A stretch of DNA of 64,000 bases from Pandoraea eparura (GTDB taxonomy: Bacteria; Pseudomonadota; Gammaproteobacteria; Burkholderiales; Burkholderiaceae), in contig NZ_CABPSH010000002.1 of assembly GCF_902459725.1 (NCBI RefSeq), forward strand, positions 310,001 to 374,000, in the 5' to 3' direction. Made by a program: the position numbers and the translations under genes. The notes below the pieces were generated by a model that ran no database searches, was not told where the DNA came from, and saw only the letters and a program-made list of their open reading frames with translations. Positions 1 to 9,059 of this stretch are shown here, in pieces; within the stretch, counting starts at the first letter, position 1; every line of letters starts with the position of its first letter.

Positions 1-2476
1 CCGAACCGGAGGGCGTGGTGGTGCCGTTCGACGACGTCCCGCCCGGACCATTCCACTCGCCCGGCACGCCCGGAATCGTGGTGCCATGCGGCGTGCTCGC
101 TGGCAGTCCCGACTCAGGCTGCGCCAGCACGGCCGACGCGACCGGCACCGGCAGCGGCCCGCTATCGCTCGCGATGGCGGGCGCGGTGTCCGCGGGGGCG
201 CGCGTAGGCGCCGCCGCACGCTTTACAGGCGCTTTCGCCTTGTGCGCCGGTTCGGGGGACTTCGCAAAAAGCCCCGTCACCCAATCCGAGGCGCGCGTCC
301 ACCAGTCGCTGTACCAATGGTGATTGTCCGGCGCTTCGAACTTCGCATTCGCATCGATCACCTTCGAGCGCAGCGCCCGCGAGAACACATCGCCGACGAT
401 CGGCAGCGCGCTATGCGCGCCCTGCCCCCAGTAATCGCTGCGCAGCGTCACGCGACTGTCGTTGAAGCCAACCCACGCGCCCGCCACCAACTGCGGCTGC
501 ATGAGGATGAACCAGCCATCGGCGTTGTCTTGCGTCGTGCCGGTCTTGCCCGCCACATCGGCGCGAATGCCGAAGCGCGTGCGAATCGCATTGCCCGTGC
601 CGCGATTGATGACACTGCGCAGGGTATCGAGCAGCGTGTAGTCGTCGTTTACGGAGAGCGCCCGCTCGGCGCGCGCCGGTGAGAACGTGGCGAGCACGTC
701 GCCCGCGCTGTTCGTGATCTCGGTGACCATCGTCGGTTCGCGATACTCGCCGCCATCCGCAATGGTGCCGTACGCGGCCACCATCTCCTTGAGCGAGACG
801 GGGCTCGTGCCCAGCGCCAGCGACGGCACCGCATCGAGCTTGCTCTCGCGCACGCCCATCGCCCGGGCCAGTCCGGCCACGCGCGACGGCCCCACGTCCT
901 GCATCAGTTGTGCCGTGACGGTGTTGCGCGATTGCGCCAGCGCGTCTCGCAAGGTCATGGGCTTGTTGGTCGGCGCAGTGTCGTCGCTCGGTCGCCAGAT
1001 CTCGCCGCCCGCAAGCGGGATGTCGACGACCTGGTCGACGATGGTGTCGTCGGGTGTTCTGCCCTTGGCGAAGGCCGCGCCATACACGAACGCCTTGAAC
1101 GTCGATCCCGGCTGACGGCGCGCCTGCTGAACGTGATCGAACGGATCGGTCGTAAAGTCGCGGCTGCCGACCCACGCGCGAATCTCACCCGTGCGCGGAT
1201 CGATCGCCAGAAAACCGGCCTGCACCCGGGTCTTCGTCGTGCGCAGATTCTGCATGAATGTTTTGTCGGCGAGCAGGCGCTTCATCGCAGCGTCGGGCGC
1301 TTCGCCCCCCGCCACCGCGTTGCGATACTCGGCCGATTCGCGCACGAACGCATGCACCAGTGCCGCACTGTCGCGCCAGCCGCCGCGCGCCGACCAGTTC
1401 GCGTCGGCAATGCCCTGCAACTGATTGGCCTGATGCGTAAGCGCCTGCGTCGCCATCGTCTGCAAGCGCGAGTCGATGGTCGTATGCACGACGAGGCCGT
1501 CGGAATAAATGTTGTAATCGTGACGATCGGCCCAGCCGATGAGCCACTTGCGCAATTGCTGGGCAAAGTGCGGTGCGGGTCCCGGCTCCTCGGTCTGTCG
1601 TTCGAAGTCGATGCGCAGCGGGCGCTTCTGCAACGCGGCGAGCTTCGACGCGTCGAGCCCCCCGAACTTGACCATCTGGGCGAGCACGGTATTGCGACGT
1701 TGCAGCGCACGCTCGGGGTTGATCACCGGGTTGTAGTAACTGTTGCCCTTGAGCATGCCGACGAGCGTGGCAGCTTGGAGCAAATCGAGCTGATCGGCGG
1801 ACTTGTCGAAGTACGTGCGCGCGGCCATCTCGATGCCGTACGCGTTGTACAGGAACGGCACCGTGTTCAGGTACGTCTCGAGAATCTCGGGTTTCGTATA
1901 GAGCGCTTCGATCTTCAGCGCGGTGATCGCTTCCTTGAGCTTGCGCGTGAGCGTGGGCGCACGGCCGATCTCGTCCGGATACAGATTGCGGGCGAGTTGC
2001 TGCGTGAGGGTCGATCCCCCCTGCCGGTCGCCGGAGAACGTGTGCAGCGCCGCCGATGCCGTGCGCTTCAGGTCGATGCCGTGATGCTCGTAAAAACGGT
2101 GGTCTTCCGTCGCGACCAGCGCCTTGACGACATTCGGCGACACGTCTTTCAACGGCACCCATTCACGGTTCGCCGGCCGGAATTCGGCAAGCAGCTTACC
2201 GTCGGCCGACAGCACCTGCGCCGGTCGGTCGATCCTGGCGCGACGAATGTCGCGAATGCTCGGCGTGAACGGAATCAGGATCAGCGTGTAGGCAATGAGC
2301 AGACACGGCGGCGCCGCCATGGCAATGAGTACGCCCCGGCGCGTGGGATGGCGCACGTGAGACCACGCGCGAGCCGCATACGGCTGCAGGGGTTGCAAGA
2401 GGTGCAGGCCATGCCGGCCCGTTCGGGCGATGGCATGCAACAGCGACGACAACAGCGACGAAATCGGGCGCTTCAC
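1..2476 (-). CDS. Class A penicillin-binding protein (PBP1A-type), 3' end beyond window
   Basis: Bifunctional peptidoglycan synthase: an N-terminal GT51 glycosyltransferase polymerises glycan strands and a C-terminal transpeptidase cross-links them in the periplasm. Read from the GTG at 2476, it has a cytoplasmic stretch of about 50 residues, one membrane segment (about 50-70), GT51 motifs EDHRFYEHHG (from E124) and GGSTLTQQLARN (from about 153), then transpeptidase motifs STFK (S458), SRN (S516) and KTG (K644). The visible end is a Pro/Ala/Thr/Gly/Ser-rich tail. An in-frame TAG lies ten codons upstream of the GTG, so the start is bounded, but no good ribosome site is visible. The stop codon is left of the window. 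The family call is firm; which PBP1 paralogue it is remains open. Confidence 0.93.
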   Translation of the reverse strand, partial: MKRPISSLLSSLLHAIARTGRHGLHLLQPLQPYAARAWSHVRHPTRRGVLIAMAAPPCLLIAYTLILIPFTPSIRDIRRARIDRPAQVLSADGKLLAEFRPANREWVPLKDVSPNVVKALVATEDHRFYEHHGIDLKRTASAALHTFSGDRQGGSTLTQQLARNLYPDEIGRAPTLTRKLKEAITALKIEALYTKPEILETYLNTVPFLYNAYGIEMAARTYFDKSADQLDLLQAATLVGMLKGNSYYNPVINPERALQRRNTVLAQMVKFGGLDASKLAALQKRPLRIDFERQTEEPGPAPHFAQQLRKWLIGWADRHDYNIYSDGLVVHTTIDSRLQTMATQALTHQANQLQGIADANWSARGGWRDSAALVHAFVRESAEYRNAVAGGEAPDAAMKRLLADKTFMQNLRTTKTRVQAGFLAIDPRTGEIRAWVGSRDFTTDPFDHVQQARRQPGSTFKAFVYGAAFAKGRTPDDTIVDQVVDIPLAGGEIWRPSDDTAPTNKPMTLRDALAQSRNTVTAQLMQDVGPSRVAGLARAMGVRESKLDAVPSLALGTSPVSLKEMVAAYGTIADGGEYREPTMVTEITNSAGDVLATFSPARAERALSVNDDYTLLDTLRSVINRGTGNAIRTRFGIRADVAGKTGTTQDNADGWFILMQPQLVAGAWVGFNDSRVTLRSDYWGQGAHSALPIVGDVFSRALRSKVIDANAKFEAPDNHHWYSDWWTRASDWVTGLFAKSPEPAHKAKAPVKRAAAPTRAPADTAPAIASDSGPLPVPVASAVLAQPESGLPASTPHGTTIPGVPGEWNGPGGTSSNGTTTPSGS

Positions 2477-2537
2477 GATGGGGGAATGCGTGGCAAAGTC
2501 CGCATCCTACCAAAACCGGCAGTCGGACCCGGCAACC

Positions 2538-3254
2538 TCAAGGGACGATCGGCGCCGGCGCGTCCGGTTCGAGCTTGCGCCACACGAAGCCGATGTGCTC
2601 GCGCATGATGCGGCGCGCAGCTTCCGGCTGGCGCGTGCGAATCGCCTCCCAGAGCGCCAGATGGTGCGCGAGGATGGTTTCCGACGCCTGCTCGCGCAAC
2701 TCGAACAGCCCCGAGTTATTGAGCGAGATGTGCTCGTGGAGCATCTTGACCACACTGCCTTGAAGGTGCCGGAGCATGGCGTTGTGCGACGCATTGGCCA
2801 GCGCCGTATGAAAGTCGCCGTCGAGCCGCGACTCGCGCACGGTGTCGCCGCGCTCATGCGCGTCGACCAGCCCATCGACCAGTTCGGCCAGACGCGCCAG
2901 ATCTTCATCGGTCGCCCGCACCGCCGCCAGATAGGCCGTGGTGCCCTCCAGCATCAAGCGGAATTCGAGCATGTCCGGACGCAACTCCGGATGATCGCTC
3001 ACGAGTTGCCGCCACGGCGAAATCAACCCCGTCTGCAACCGATCCGACACATAAACGCCTGAGGCGGCCCGCGTTTTGAGCAGGCCCCGGGCGACGAGAC
3101 GTTGCAGCGCCGCGCGCACCGTCGAGCGCGCTACGCCCAGCGATAGCGCCAGCGCGCGCTCCGAGGGAATGCGCTCGCCGGGCACCCAAACGCCTTCGAT
3201 CAAACGGGTTTCGAGTTCGCGCGTGATGCGCTCGGTCAGATTGGGACCGCTCAC
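2538..3254 (-). CDS. GntR-family (FCD/FadR subgroup) regulator of lactate use
   Basis: Winged-helix GntR DNA-binding domain in roughly the first 70 residues (ERIPSERALALSLGVARSTV) followed by an all-helical FCD ligand-binding domain. LldR- and PdhR-type regulators belong to this group and are released from DNA by lactate or pyruvate. The gene is divergent from lldP-lutABC, and the gap holds a perfect 7-3-7 inverted repeat of the type these proteins bind, so it is probably the lactate-responsive repressor. The GTG at 3254 has GGAG about eight bases upstream; an in-frame GTG at 3320 would add 22 residues. The role is inferred from position. Confidence 0.88.
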   Translation of the reverse strand: MSGPNLTERITRELETRLIEGVWVPGERIPSERALALSLGVARSTVRAALQRLVARGLLKTRAASGVYVSDRLQTGLISPWRQLVSDHPELRPDMLEFRLMLEGTTAYLAAVRATDEDLARLAELVDGLVDAHERGDTVRESRLDGDFHTALANASHNAMLRHLQGSVVKMLHEHISLNNSGLFELREQASETILAHHLALWEAIRTRQPEAARRIMREHIGFVWRKLEPDAPAPIVP

Positions 3255-3405
3255 GGTGATGTCTCCTGCGACAGGTCGGATGCGCGCGTTGGTAGCGACG
3301 CCGGGCTCGCCTTGCGACACACGAGCCCCTCGATGGCTGGGCGTGCGCTATTGACGCATGTTTGGGCTTTGCCGCGATTCTGCCCTGTCAATCCTCACCC
3401 ACGGC

Positions 3406-3422
3406 AACTGGTACGACCAGTT
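3406..3422. promoter_or_regulatory. Putative LldR/PdhR-type operator
   Basis: AACTGGT-ACG-ACCAGTT is a perfect 7-base inverted repeat with a 3-base spacer, about 155 bases before the lldP start. FCD regulators such as PdhR and LldR recognise TGGT-N3-ACCA half-site pairs, so this is the likely binding site of the adjacent regulator. Confidence 0.75.
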
Positions 3423-3577
3423 TGCCCGAACGTTTCTCGGGTGTCGATCATCGCGTCAGCCGGACATCGCGTCCGTGCCAACCGTCGTGCCAACCGCCTG
3501 ACAAACGCGGCCGCGCGCACGGCGACACCGCCGGACCAAGCCTTATAGCAATCGATCACCAAATCGAGGAGACGCAA

Positions 3578-5293
3578 GTGGAAGTGTGGGTACAGAACTA
3601 CGTGCCGGGTGGCACCCTATGGATCGCGGCGCTCATGGCCGCGTTACCGATCGTCGTATTCTTCGTTGCCATGGCGGGACTGCGCATGAAAGCGCATGCC
3701 GCGGGCGCCCTGACCGTTGGCCTTGCGCTGGTCATCGCCGTCGCCTACTTCGGCATGCCGGCCAGGATGGCCGCCATGTCGGCCGTGTATGGTTTCGCTT
3801 ATGGTCTGTGGCCCATCGCCTGGATCATCATCACCGCGGTCTTTCTCTATCGCGTGGTCGTCAAGACCGGACAGTTCGACATCATTCGCAGCTCGGTGGT
3901 CTCGCTCACCAACGACCAGCGTCTGCAGATGCTGCTGATCGGCTTCTCGTTCGGTGCGTTTCTTGAAGGCGCGGCGGGTTTCGGCGCGCCGGTGGCCATC
4001 ACCGCCGCGCTGCTCGTGGGCCTCGGCTTCGAACCGCTGCGCGCCGCGGGCCTGTGCCTGATCGCCAACACCGCGCCCGTCGCCTTCGGTGCGATGGGCA
4101 TTCCGATCATCGTGGCGGGTCAGGTGAGTGGCATCGATGCGTTCCATATCGGCGCAATGGCCGGACGCCAATTGCCGCTGCTCTCCGCCTTCGTGCCCTT
4201 CTGGCTCGTGTTCATCATGGACGGCAAGCGCGGCGTCAAGGAAACGTGGCCCGCCGCGCTCGTGGCCGGCGGCAGTTTTGCCGTCGCGCAGTACTTTTCG
4301 TCGAACCATATCGGACCGGAACTGCCGGACATCATCTCGTCGCTGTTCTCGCTCGTGTGTCTCGCCAGCTTCCTGAAGGTGTGGCAACCGAAGACGTCCG
4401 CCGCGCGCGCGCATACCGGCGTGGCGACGTCGGGCGGCACGGCAGCACTGGGCGGCCTTGGCGGCGTGGGTGGCCTGGGTGGCGGCTCGTCGCGCGGTAC
4501 CACGCCGTCGCCCTATACGGCTGGCCAGATCCTGCGTGCCTGGTCGCCGTTCCTGATCCTGACCGGCATGGTCACGATCTGGAGCCTGCCGGGCTTCAAG
4601 GCACTGTTTGCGGCAACGGGCCCGCTGGCGTGGACCGTGCCGTCGCTGCATGTGCCCGGGCTCGACCGACTGGTGGCCAAGGCCGCACCCATTGTCGCCA
4701 AGTCGACCCCGATGGACGCCATCTTCAAGTGGGATGCGCTTTCGGCCACCGGCACGGCGATCTTCATCGCGGCCCTGCTCTCGATGGCCCTGCTGCGCAT
4801 GAAACCTGCCGCCGGCGTGACGAGCTTCTTCGAAACCGTTGCGGAGTTGAGAAAACCCGTGCTGGCGATCGGCCTGGTGCTGGCGTTCGCGTTTGTCATG
4901 AACTACTCCGGCATGTCGACGACGCTCGCGTTGTTGCTCGCACACACTGGCTCGGCCTTCCCGTTCTTCTCGCCGGTGCTCGGTTGGCTGGGCGTGTTCC
5001 TGACGGGTTCCGATACCTCGTCCAACGCGCTCTTCGCCGGGCTGCAAAGCACCACCGCGCAGCAGATCGGCGTGTCGAACACGTTGCTCGTCGCCGCGAA
5101 CACCACCGGTGGCGTGACCGGCAAGATGATCTCGCCGCAATCGATCGCCGTGGCATGCGCGGCCACCGGCCTGATCGGCAAGGAAGCCGATCTGTTCCGA
5201 TTCACCGTATGGCACAGCCTGATGTTTGTCGTACTCGCGGGGGTGATCACCCTGGTGCAGGCTTACTGGCTCACGGGGATGCTGGTGCATTGA
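3578..5293 (+). CDS. lldP: L-lactate permease
   Basis: Inner-membrane lactate/proton symporter of the LctP family, about 571 residues with many hydrophobic segments and the conserved stretch [17 protein letters not shown]. The GTG at 3578 is preceded by GAGGAG at a normal distance, so a longer in-frame reading from 3362 is unlikely. Residues about 275-308 form a loop containing a glycine-rich run ([13 protein letters not shown]), making the protein slightly longer than the usual 550 or so residues. It is the first gene of lldP-lutABC and supplies substrate to LutABC. A divergent FCD regulator and its likely operator lie upstream. Confidence 0.94.
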   Translation: MEVWVQNYVPGGTLWIAALMAALPIVVFFVAMAGLRMKAHAAGALTVGLALVIAVAYFGMPARMAAMSAVYGFAYGLWPIAWIIITAVFLYRVVVKTGQFDIIRSSVVSLTNDQRLQMLLIGFSFGAFLEGAAGFGAPVAITAALLVGLGFEPLRAAGLCLIANTAPVAFGAMGIPIIVAGQVSGIDAFHIGAMAGRQLPLLSAFVPFWLVFIMDGKRGVKETWPAALVAGGSFAVAQYFSSNHIGPELPDIISSLFSLVCLASFLKVWQPKTSAARAHTGVATSGGTAALGGLGGVGGLGGGSSRGTTPSPYTAGQILRAWSPFLILTGMVTIWSLPGFKALFAATGPLAWTVPSLHVPGLDRLVAKAAPIVAKSTPMDAIFKWDALSATGTAIFIAALLSMALLRMKPAAGVTSFFETVAELRKPVLAIGLVLAFAFVMNYSGMSTTLALLLAHTGSAFPFFSPVLGWLGVFLTGSDTSSNALFAGLQSTTAQQIGVSNTLLVAANTTGGVTGKMISPQSIAVACAATGLIGKEADLFRFTVWHSLMFVVLAGVITLVQAYWLTGMLVH

Positions 5294-5372
5294 GCCTGTC
5301 CTTGTTGTAGACACTCGTCGCCGCGCCCGTGGTGCGCTGCGGCGAGTGTGTCGTCCCCTGTTGGAGAACCCC

Positions 5373-6155
5373 ATGAAAGCGGCCTTGTTCGTCCCCTGTT
5401 TCATCGATGCCCTGTTTCCCGAAGTCGGCATCGCCACGCTGGCGTTGCTGGAAAAGCTCGGCGTGAGCGTCGATTACCCGCGCCGTCAGACCTGCTGCGG
5501 GCAGCCGCTGGCCAACAACGGCTGCGAAGCCGACGCCGCCGGGGCCGAGTCGCTCTTCGTCGACAACTTCGCCGGATACGACTACATCGTGGCGCCGTCG
5601 TCGAGTTGCGTGCATCACGTGCGCAAACATCTGCGTGCCGCAGGCGAGTCGGAACGCGCCGCCGCCGTTCGCGCCAACACCTACGAACTCACCGAGTTCC
5701 TGCACGACGTGCTCAAGGTCCGAGACTTCCCCTGGGCCACGTTTGTCCACACGGTCGGGCTGCACAACAGTTGCAGCGCGATCCGCCACCTGCACGCGGC
5801 ATCTGCCAGCGAGATTCCCGGCGAACCGTGGTCGAAGGCGCGCACGCTGCTCGAAGGTGTGCGCGGCATCCGCTTCGCCGCGCCACGTCGTCCGGACGAA
5901 TGTTGCGGCTTCGGCGGCACGTTCTCGGTGTCCGAGCAAGCCGTCTCGGTCAAGATGGGGCAGGACAAGGTGCGCGACCATCTCGACGCGGGCGCGCAGT
6001 TCATCGTCTCCGCCGACATGTCGTGCCTGATGCACCAGAAAGGTTGCGCGGCACGCGTGCAGACACCGATGCGTTTTCTGCACATCGCCCAAGTCCTCAA
6101 TGGCATCGACGTCGACACCCTCGAACCGACGCCGCGTGCGGAGGTGAGCGCATGA
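5373..6155 (+). CDS. lutA: Lactate utilization protein A (CCG-domain Fe-S subunit)
   Basis: LutA/YkgE-type protein of 260 residues with two cysteine-rich CCG domains, seen as QTCCGQPLANNG near residue 47 and DECCGFGGTFS near residue 178. With LutB and LutC it forms the iron-sulfur L-lactate dehydrogenase complex that oxidises lactate to pyruvate. The ATG at 5373 follows TTGGAGAACCCC. Its TGA overlaps the ATG of lutB (ATGA), indicating translational coupling. Confidence 0.95.
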   Translation: MKAALFVPCFIDALFPEVGIATLALLEKLGVSVDYPRRQTCCGQPLANNGCEADAAGAESLFVDNFAGYDYIVAPSSSCVHHVRKHLRAAGESERAAAVRANTYELTEFLHDVLKVRDFPWATFVHTVGLHNSCSAIRHLHAASASEIPGEPWSKARTLLEGVRGIRFAAPRRPDECCGFGGTFSVSEQAVSVKMGQDKVRDHLDAGAQFIVSADMSCLMHQKGCAARVQTPMRFLHIAQVLNGIDVDTLEPTPRAEVSA

Positions 6156-7561
6156 GCCGGACGAAGCGCGTCGATCACGCGAAGCAGGCCGAGGCGTTTC
6201 TCGCCAAGACCGCGCACGTGGCGTTTCACGACAAACGCCTGTGGGATCTGCGCATGAAGCGCGATGCGCAGGCGGCGTCCATCGGCGAATGGGAGACGCT
6301 GCGCACCCTCGCGTCGCAGATCAAGGAACACACGCTCGCGAGGCTGGGTGACTATCTCGACCAGTTTGCGACGCAGGCCGAGGCCAATGGTGTGAAAGTC
6401 CACTGGGCCCTCGATGCCGCCGCGCACAACGCCATCGTGCACGGCATTCTGGCGGCGCACGACGTCAAGACACTGGTCAAGAGCAAGTCAATGCTCACGG
6501 ACGAGTGCGAATTGCGCGAGTACCTTGAGCCGCGCGGTATCCATGTCATGGAAACCGATCTCGGCGAGCGCATCCAGCAACTCGACAATCAGCCGCCGTC
6601 GCATGTGGTTGTGCCCGCCGTGCACAAGCTGCGGGGTGACGTCGCCCAGCTTTTCGGTCGAACGCTCGGCACCGACCCCGACAACGACGACGTCCATTAT
6701 CTGGCCGAGAGTCAGCGCCAAACCACACGCCCGGCATTTCTCGAAGCGGGCGCGGGCATGACAGGCTGCAACTTTGCGGTCGCGGAAACGGGCACCGTCG
6801 TGGTGTGCACCAACGAGGGCAATGCCGACCTGTCGGCCAACGTGCCGCCGGTGCATATCGTCTCCATCGGCATCGAGAAGCTGATTCCGCGCATGGTCGA
6901 CCTCGGCGTCTTCATTCGCTTGTTGTCGCGCAGTGCGCTGGGTTCGCCGATCACTCAATACACGTCGCACTTTCGCGCACCGCGTCCCGGCACGGAGATG
7001 CATTTCGTCATTGTCGACAACGGCCGCTCGGCGCGTCTCGCGATGGACGACTTCTGGTACTCGCTCAAATGCATCCGCTGCGGGGCCTGCATGAATACGT
7101 GTCCGGTCTACCGGCGCAGCAGCGGCCTGTCGTACGGCAGCACCTACGCGGGACCGATCGGCGCCATTCTCAATCCGGCCTCCGACCTCAGGCGCTACAG
7201 CGCGCTACCGTTCGCGTCGACGATGAACGGCAGTTGCACCAATGTCTGCCCTGTGCGCATCAACATTCACGAGCAGTTGTACAAGTGGCGTCAGATCGTG
7301 GCCGAGGAAGGCGAGTTGCCTCGCGTCAAACGCAGCCTGATCAAGGTGGCCGGGAAGCTGCTTGCCAATCCGGTGCTGTATCGCGCATCGGTCAAATCGA
7401 TGAACGCCGCCCTGCACCGTCTGCCCAATCTGGTGCTCTACAACCCGCTCAACACGTGGGGCAAGGGTCGCGATCTGCCCGATGCCCCCAAGCAGACCTT
7501 CCGCGACTGGTACGACGCCAATAGAACCTCGCGCGACGCGACAAGCAAGGAAACGCCATGA
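6152..7561 (+). CDS. lutB: Lactate utilization protein B (4Fe-4S oxidoreductase)
   Basis: 469-residue LutB/YkgF protein. The N-terminal two thirds are LUD-type; the C-terminal part has two ferredoxin-like clusters, Cys307/310/313/317 (CIRCGACMNTC) and a second starting at Cys362/366 (SCTNVCPV). It is the central electron-transfer subunit of the LutABC lactate oxidase. The start is fixed by the ATGA overlap with lutA and its own stop overlaps lutC in the same way. An in-frame reading from 5348 merely continues through lutA and is not the real start. Confidence 0.95.
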   Translation: MSRTKRVDHAKQAEAFLAKTAHVAFHDKRLWDLRMKRDAQAASIGEWETLRTLASQIKEHTLARLGDYLDQFATQAEANGVKVHWALDAAAHNAIVHGILAAHDVKTLVKSKSMLTDECELREYLEPRGIHVMETDLGERIQQLDNQPPSHVVVPAVHKLRGDVAQLFGRTLGTDPDNDDVHYLAESQRQTTRPAFLEAGAGMTGCNFAVAETGTVVVCTNEGNADLSANVPPVHIVSIGIEKLIPRMVDLGVFIRLLSRSALGSPITQYTSHFRAPRPGTEMHFVIVDNGRSARLAMDDFWYSLKCIRCGACMNTCPVYRRSSGLSYGSTYAGPIGAILNPASDLRRYSALPFASTMNGSCTNVCPVRINIHEQLYKWRQIVAEEGELPRVKRSLIKVAGKLLANPVLYRASVKSMNAALHRLPNLVLYNPLNTWGKGRDLPDAPKQTFRDWYDANRTSRDATSKETP

Positions 7562-8187
7562 GCACTTCCCGCAACGAATTTCTCACGCGCGTACGCGCCG
7601 CGCAGCGGGTCGCGTTGCGTGACGACGACCACGCTGCCGACGTGGTGTACGAACGCTTCCCCTTGCCCATGCTGCCCGTCTTCGACACCCCCGAGGGCAA
7701 CCGGCGCGAGCGTTTTGAACGAAGTCTCGTCGCGATGGGGGGCAAGCTCGCGACGCTCGACTACGCGCACGAACTGCCCGCATGGCTCGCCGAACGCTTC
7801 CCCGGCGTGACGCCCGTCACCGCAACCGCGGAAGCCGCCTCGGCGGCACCGCTCGACGTCGCGCGCACGCCGGCGTCGCTGCACGACGTCGACGTCGGCA
7901 TCGTGCGCGCCCGCTTCGGTGTCGCCGAGACCGGCTCGGTGTGGCTCTCCGAACAGGAGTACGGTGTCAACGCGCTCGGCTATCTCGTGCAGCACCTTGT
8001 GGTGTTGCTCGACCCGCGCGACATCGTCGATGGCCTGCAGGACATCTACCGATTGCCCGACTTCGCGTCGGCGCGCTACGCGGTACTGGTCACTGGCCCC
8101 TCGGCGACTGCCGACATCGAAGGCGTGCTGATTCAAGGCGCGCAAGGCGTGCGCTCACTCACGGTCGTGCTGCTGCCGCGCGGTTGA
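7558..8187 (+). CDS. lutC: Lactate utilization protein C
   Basis: 209-residue LUD-domain protein (LutC/YkgG), the third subunit of the L-lactate oxidising complex. The conserved stretch VRARFGVAETGSVWL and the central LVVLLDPRDIV are visible. It is coupled to lutB through an ATGA overlap and is the last gene of the operon. Downstream, a 7-base inverted repeat (GGCGCGT at 8210-8216, ACGCGCC at 8224-8230) without a T run separates it from the convergent cytochrome b561 gene. Confidence 0.94.
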   Translation: MSTSRNEFLTRVRAAQRVALRDDDHAADVVYERFPLPMLPVFDTPEGNRRERFERSLVAMGGKLATLDYAHELPAWLAERFPGVTPVTATAEAASAAPLDVARTPASLHDVDVGIVRARFGVAETGSVWLSEQEYGVNALGYLVQHLVVLLDPRDIVDGLQDIYRLPDFASARYAVLVTGPSATADIEGVLIQGAQGVRSLTVVLLPRG

Positions 8188-8232
8188 TTGCGTTGCAACG
8201 CTGCCAGGTGGCGCGTAACGCCAACGCGCCCG

Positions 8233-8805
8233 TCAAAGCATGCGGCGCAGCGTATCGTCGCGCCGGAAGTAGTGATGCCACAGCGCCGCCAGCGCATGGA
8301 AGCCAATCACCCAGTAGAACGCGTTACCGATCGTCTCGTGGATATCCTTGATCGACCGGCTCGTCTGTTCGTCTTTCCCGATGAACTGCGGTAGCGCGAT
8401 ATCCAGCCCGGGAACTGTGAGCGTATGCCCTTGCGCATTGAGCGTCAGATAGCCCAGCACCGGTTGCGCGAACATGAACAGATACAGCAGCAGGTGCGCG
8501 CCCGACGATCCGGCTCGCACCCACCACGCTTGCCCCGGCAGCGCGGCCGGCGCGCCCTTGATCATTCGCAACAGCAACCGCGGCACGGCCAGCACCAGCA
8601 CCCCGAGCGCGGTCCATTCGTGAATCGTCAGGGACATCGCACGCTGGGCGCTGCCTCTCGGCAAATAGCCCTTGATGATCACGGCGGCATAGGCGATCAC
8701 GATCAGCAATGCGATGGCCCAGTGAAAAAAGACCGAGGGCGGCGCATAGCGCTCGCCGGGCAGGAGCGGCGAGCCGCGCGAACGGAGTTTGATCGTGTTA
8801 TCCAT
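8233..8805 (-). CDS. Cytochrome b561 family membrane protein
   Basis: 190-residue protein with four predicted membrane helices and histidines in helix contexts such as FFHWAIALLI, LTIHEWTAL, AHLLLYLFM and GFHALAALWHHY, as in bacterial diheme cytochrome b561 proteins of the CybB type. These shuttle electrons between quinones and an acceptor such as superoxide. The ATG at 8805 is preceded by GAGG at about nine bases. A GATAAT box with TTTTCT 17 bases upstream could be its promoter. It is convergent with lutC and divergent from a candidate small RNA. Confidence 0.9.
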   Translation of the reverse strand: MDNTIKLRSRGSPLLPGERYAPPSVFFHWAIALLIVIAYAAVIIKGYLPRGSAQRAMSLTIHEWTALGVLVLAVPRLLLRMIKGAPAALPGQAWWVRAGSSGAHLLLYLFMFAQPVLGYLTLNAQGHTLTVPGLDIALPQFIGKDEQTSRSIKDIHETIGNAFYWVIGFHALAALWHHYFRRDDTLRRML

Positions 8806-8875
8806 TTGGGGACGCCTCAATGTTGGAGGTGCCCTATTATCGCGTTCGTCACCCGACAAGAAAAGGTCGCCAATT

Positions 8876-8889
8876 GTCACATTTGTGAC
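8876..8889. promoter_or_regulatory. 14-base palindrome GTCACA-TT-TGTGAC
   Basis: Perfect 6-2-6 inverted repeat about 70 bases upstream of the cytochrome b561 start. It overlaps the -35 element of the proposed promoter reading the other way (TTGTGA, 8883-8888). It could be an operator for one or both transcripts. The binding protein is unknown. Confidence 0.45.
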
Positions 8890-8917
8890 CAACGATCTTT
8901 CTGAATATTCGGAATCC

Positions 8918-9059
8918 TCCTTCCCATAGGCCGATCGACTATGCCGACAATACGTCTGAAGCGCGCCCCCTGTGATGTTCGCGCTCGTCCACGACGAACC
9001 TCCTTGGCCGACGCACCTCCGGTCGGCCTTTAAGCCCCGCTCGCGGGGCTTTCTTTTTT
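8918..9059 (+). ncRNA. Candidate small RNA with three CCTCC motifs
   Basis: Proposed promoter: -35 TTGTGA (8883-8888), a 17-base spacer, -10 TATTCG (8906-8911). The transcript would be about 140 nt and end at a strong terminator (9032-9059). It contains CCTCC at 8916-8920 (start site permitting), 8999-9003 and 9016-9020, the last inside the loop of a GGCCGAC/GTCGGCC hairpin. An upstream GTTCG/CGAAC hairpin is also visible. C-rich anti-Shine-Dalgarno loops are typical of a class of Hfq-dependent trans-acting RNAs. No convincing coding sequence is present. This is a structural prediction only. Confidence 0.45.
9032..9059 (+). terminator. Rho-independent terminator
   Basis: Stem AAGCCCC/GGGGCTT (9032-9038 and 9045-9051) with loop GCTCGC, followed by TTTCTTTTTT. 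Canonical intrinsic terminator on the plus strand. No plus-strand protein gene ends nearby, so it most likely terminates the candidate small RNA. Confidence 0.85.

Noticed and set aside
908-2608. 566-codon plus-strand open frame
   Set aside because: Antisense to the penicillin-binding protein, whose catalytic motifs all fall in one minus-strand frame.
3644-5437. 597-codon minus-strand open frame
   Set aside because: Antisense to lldP and very rich in His/Arg/Glu; no family character.
8210-8230. Terminator between lutC and cytochrome b561
   Set aside because: The 7-base stem GGCGCGT/ACGCGCC is real but lacks a T run on either side, so it is not called as an intrinsic terminator.
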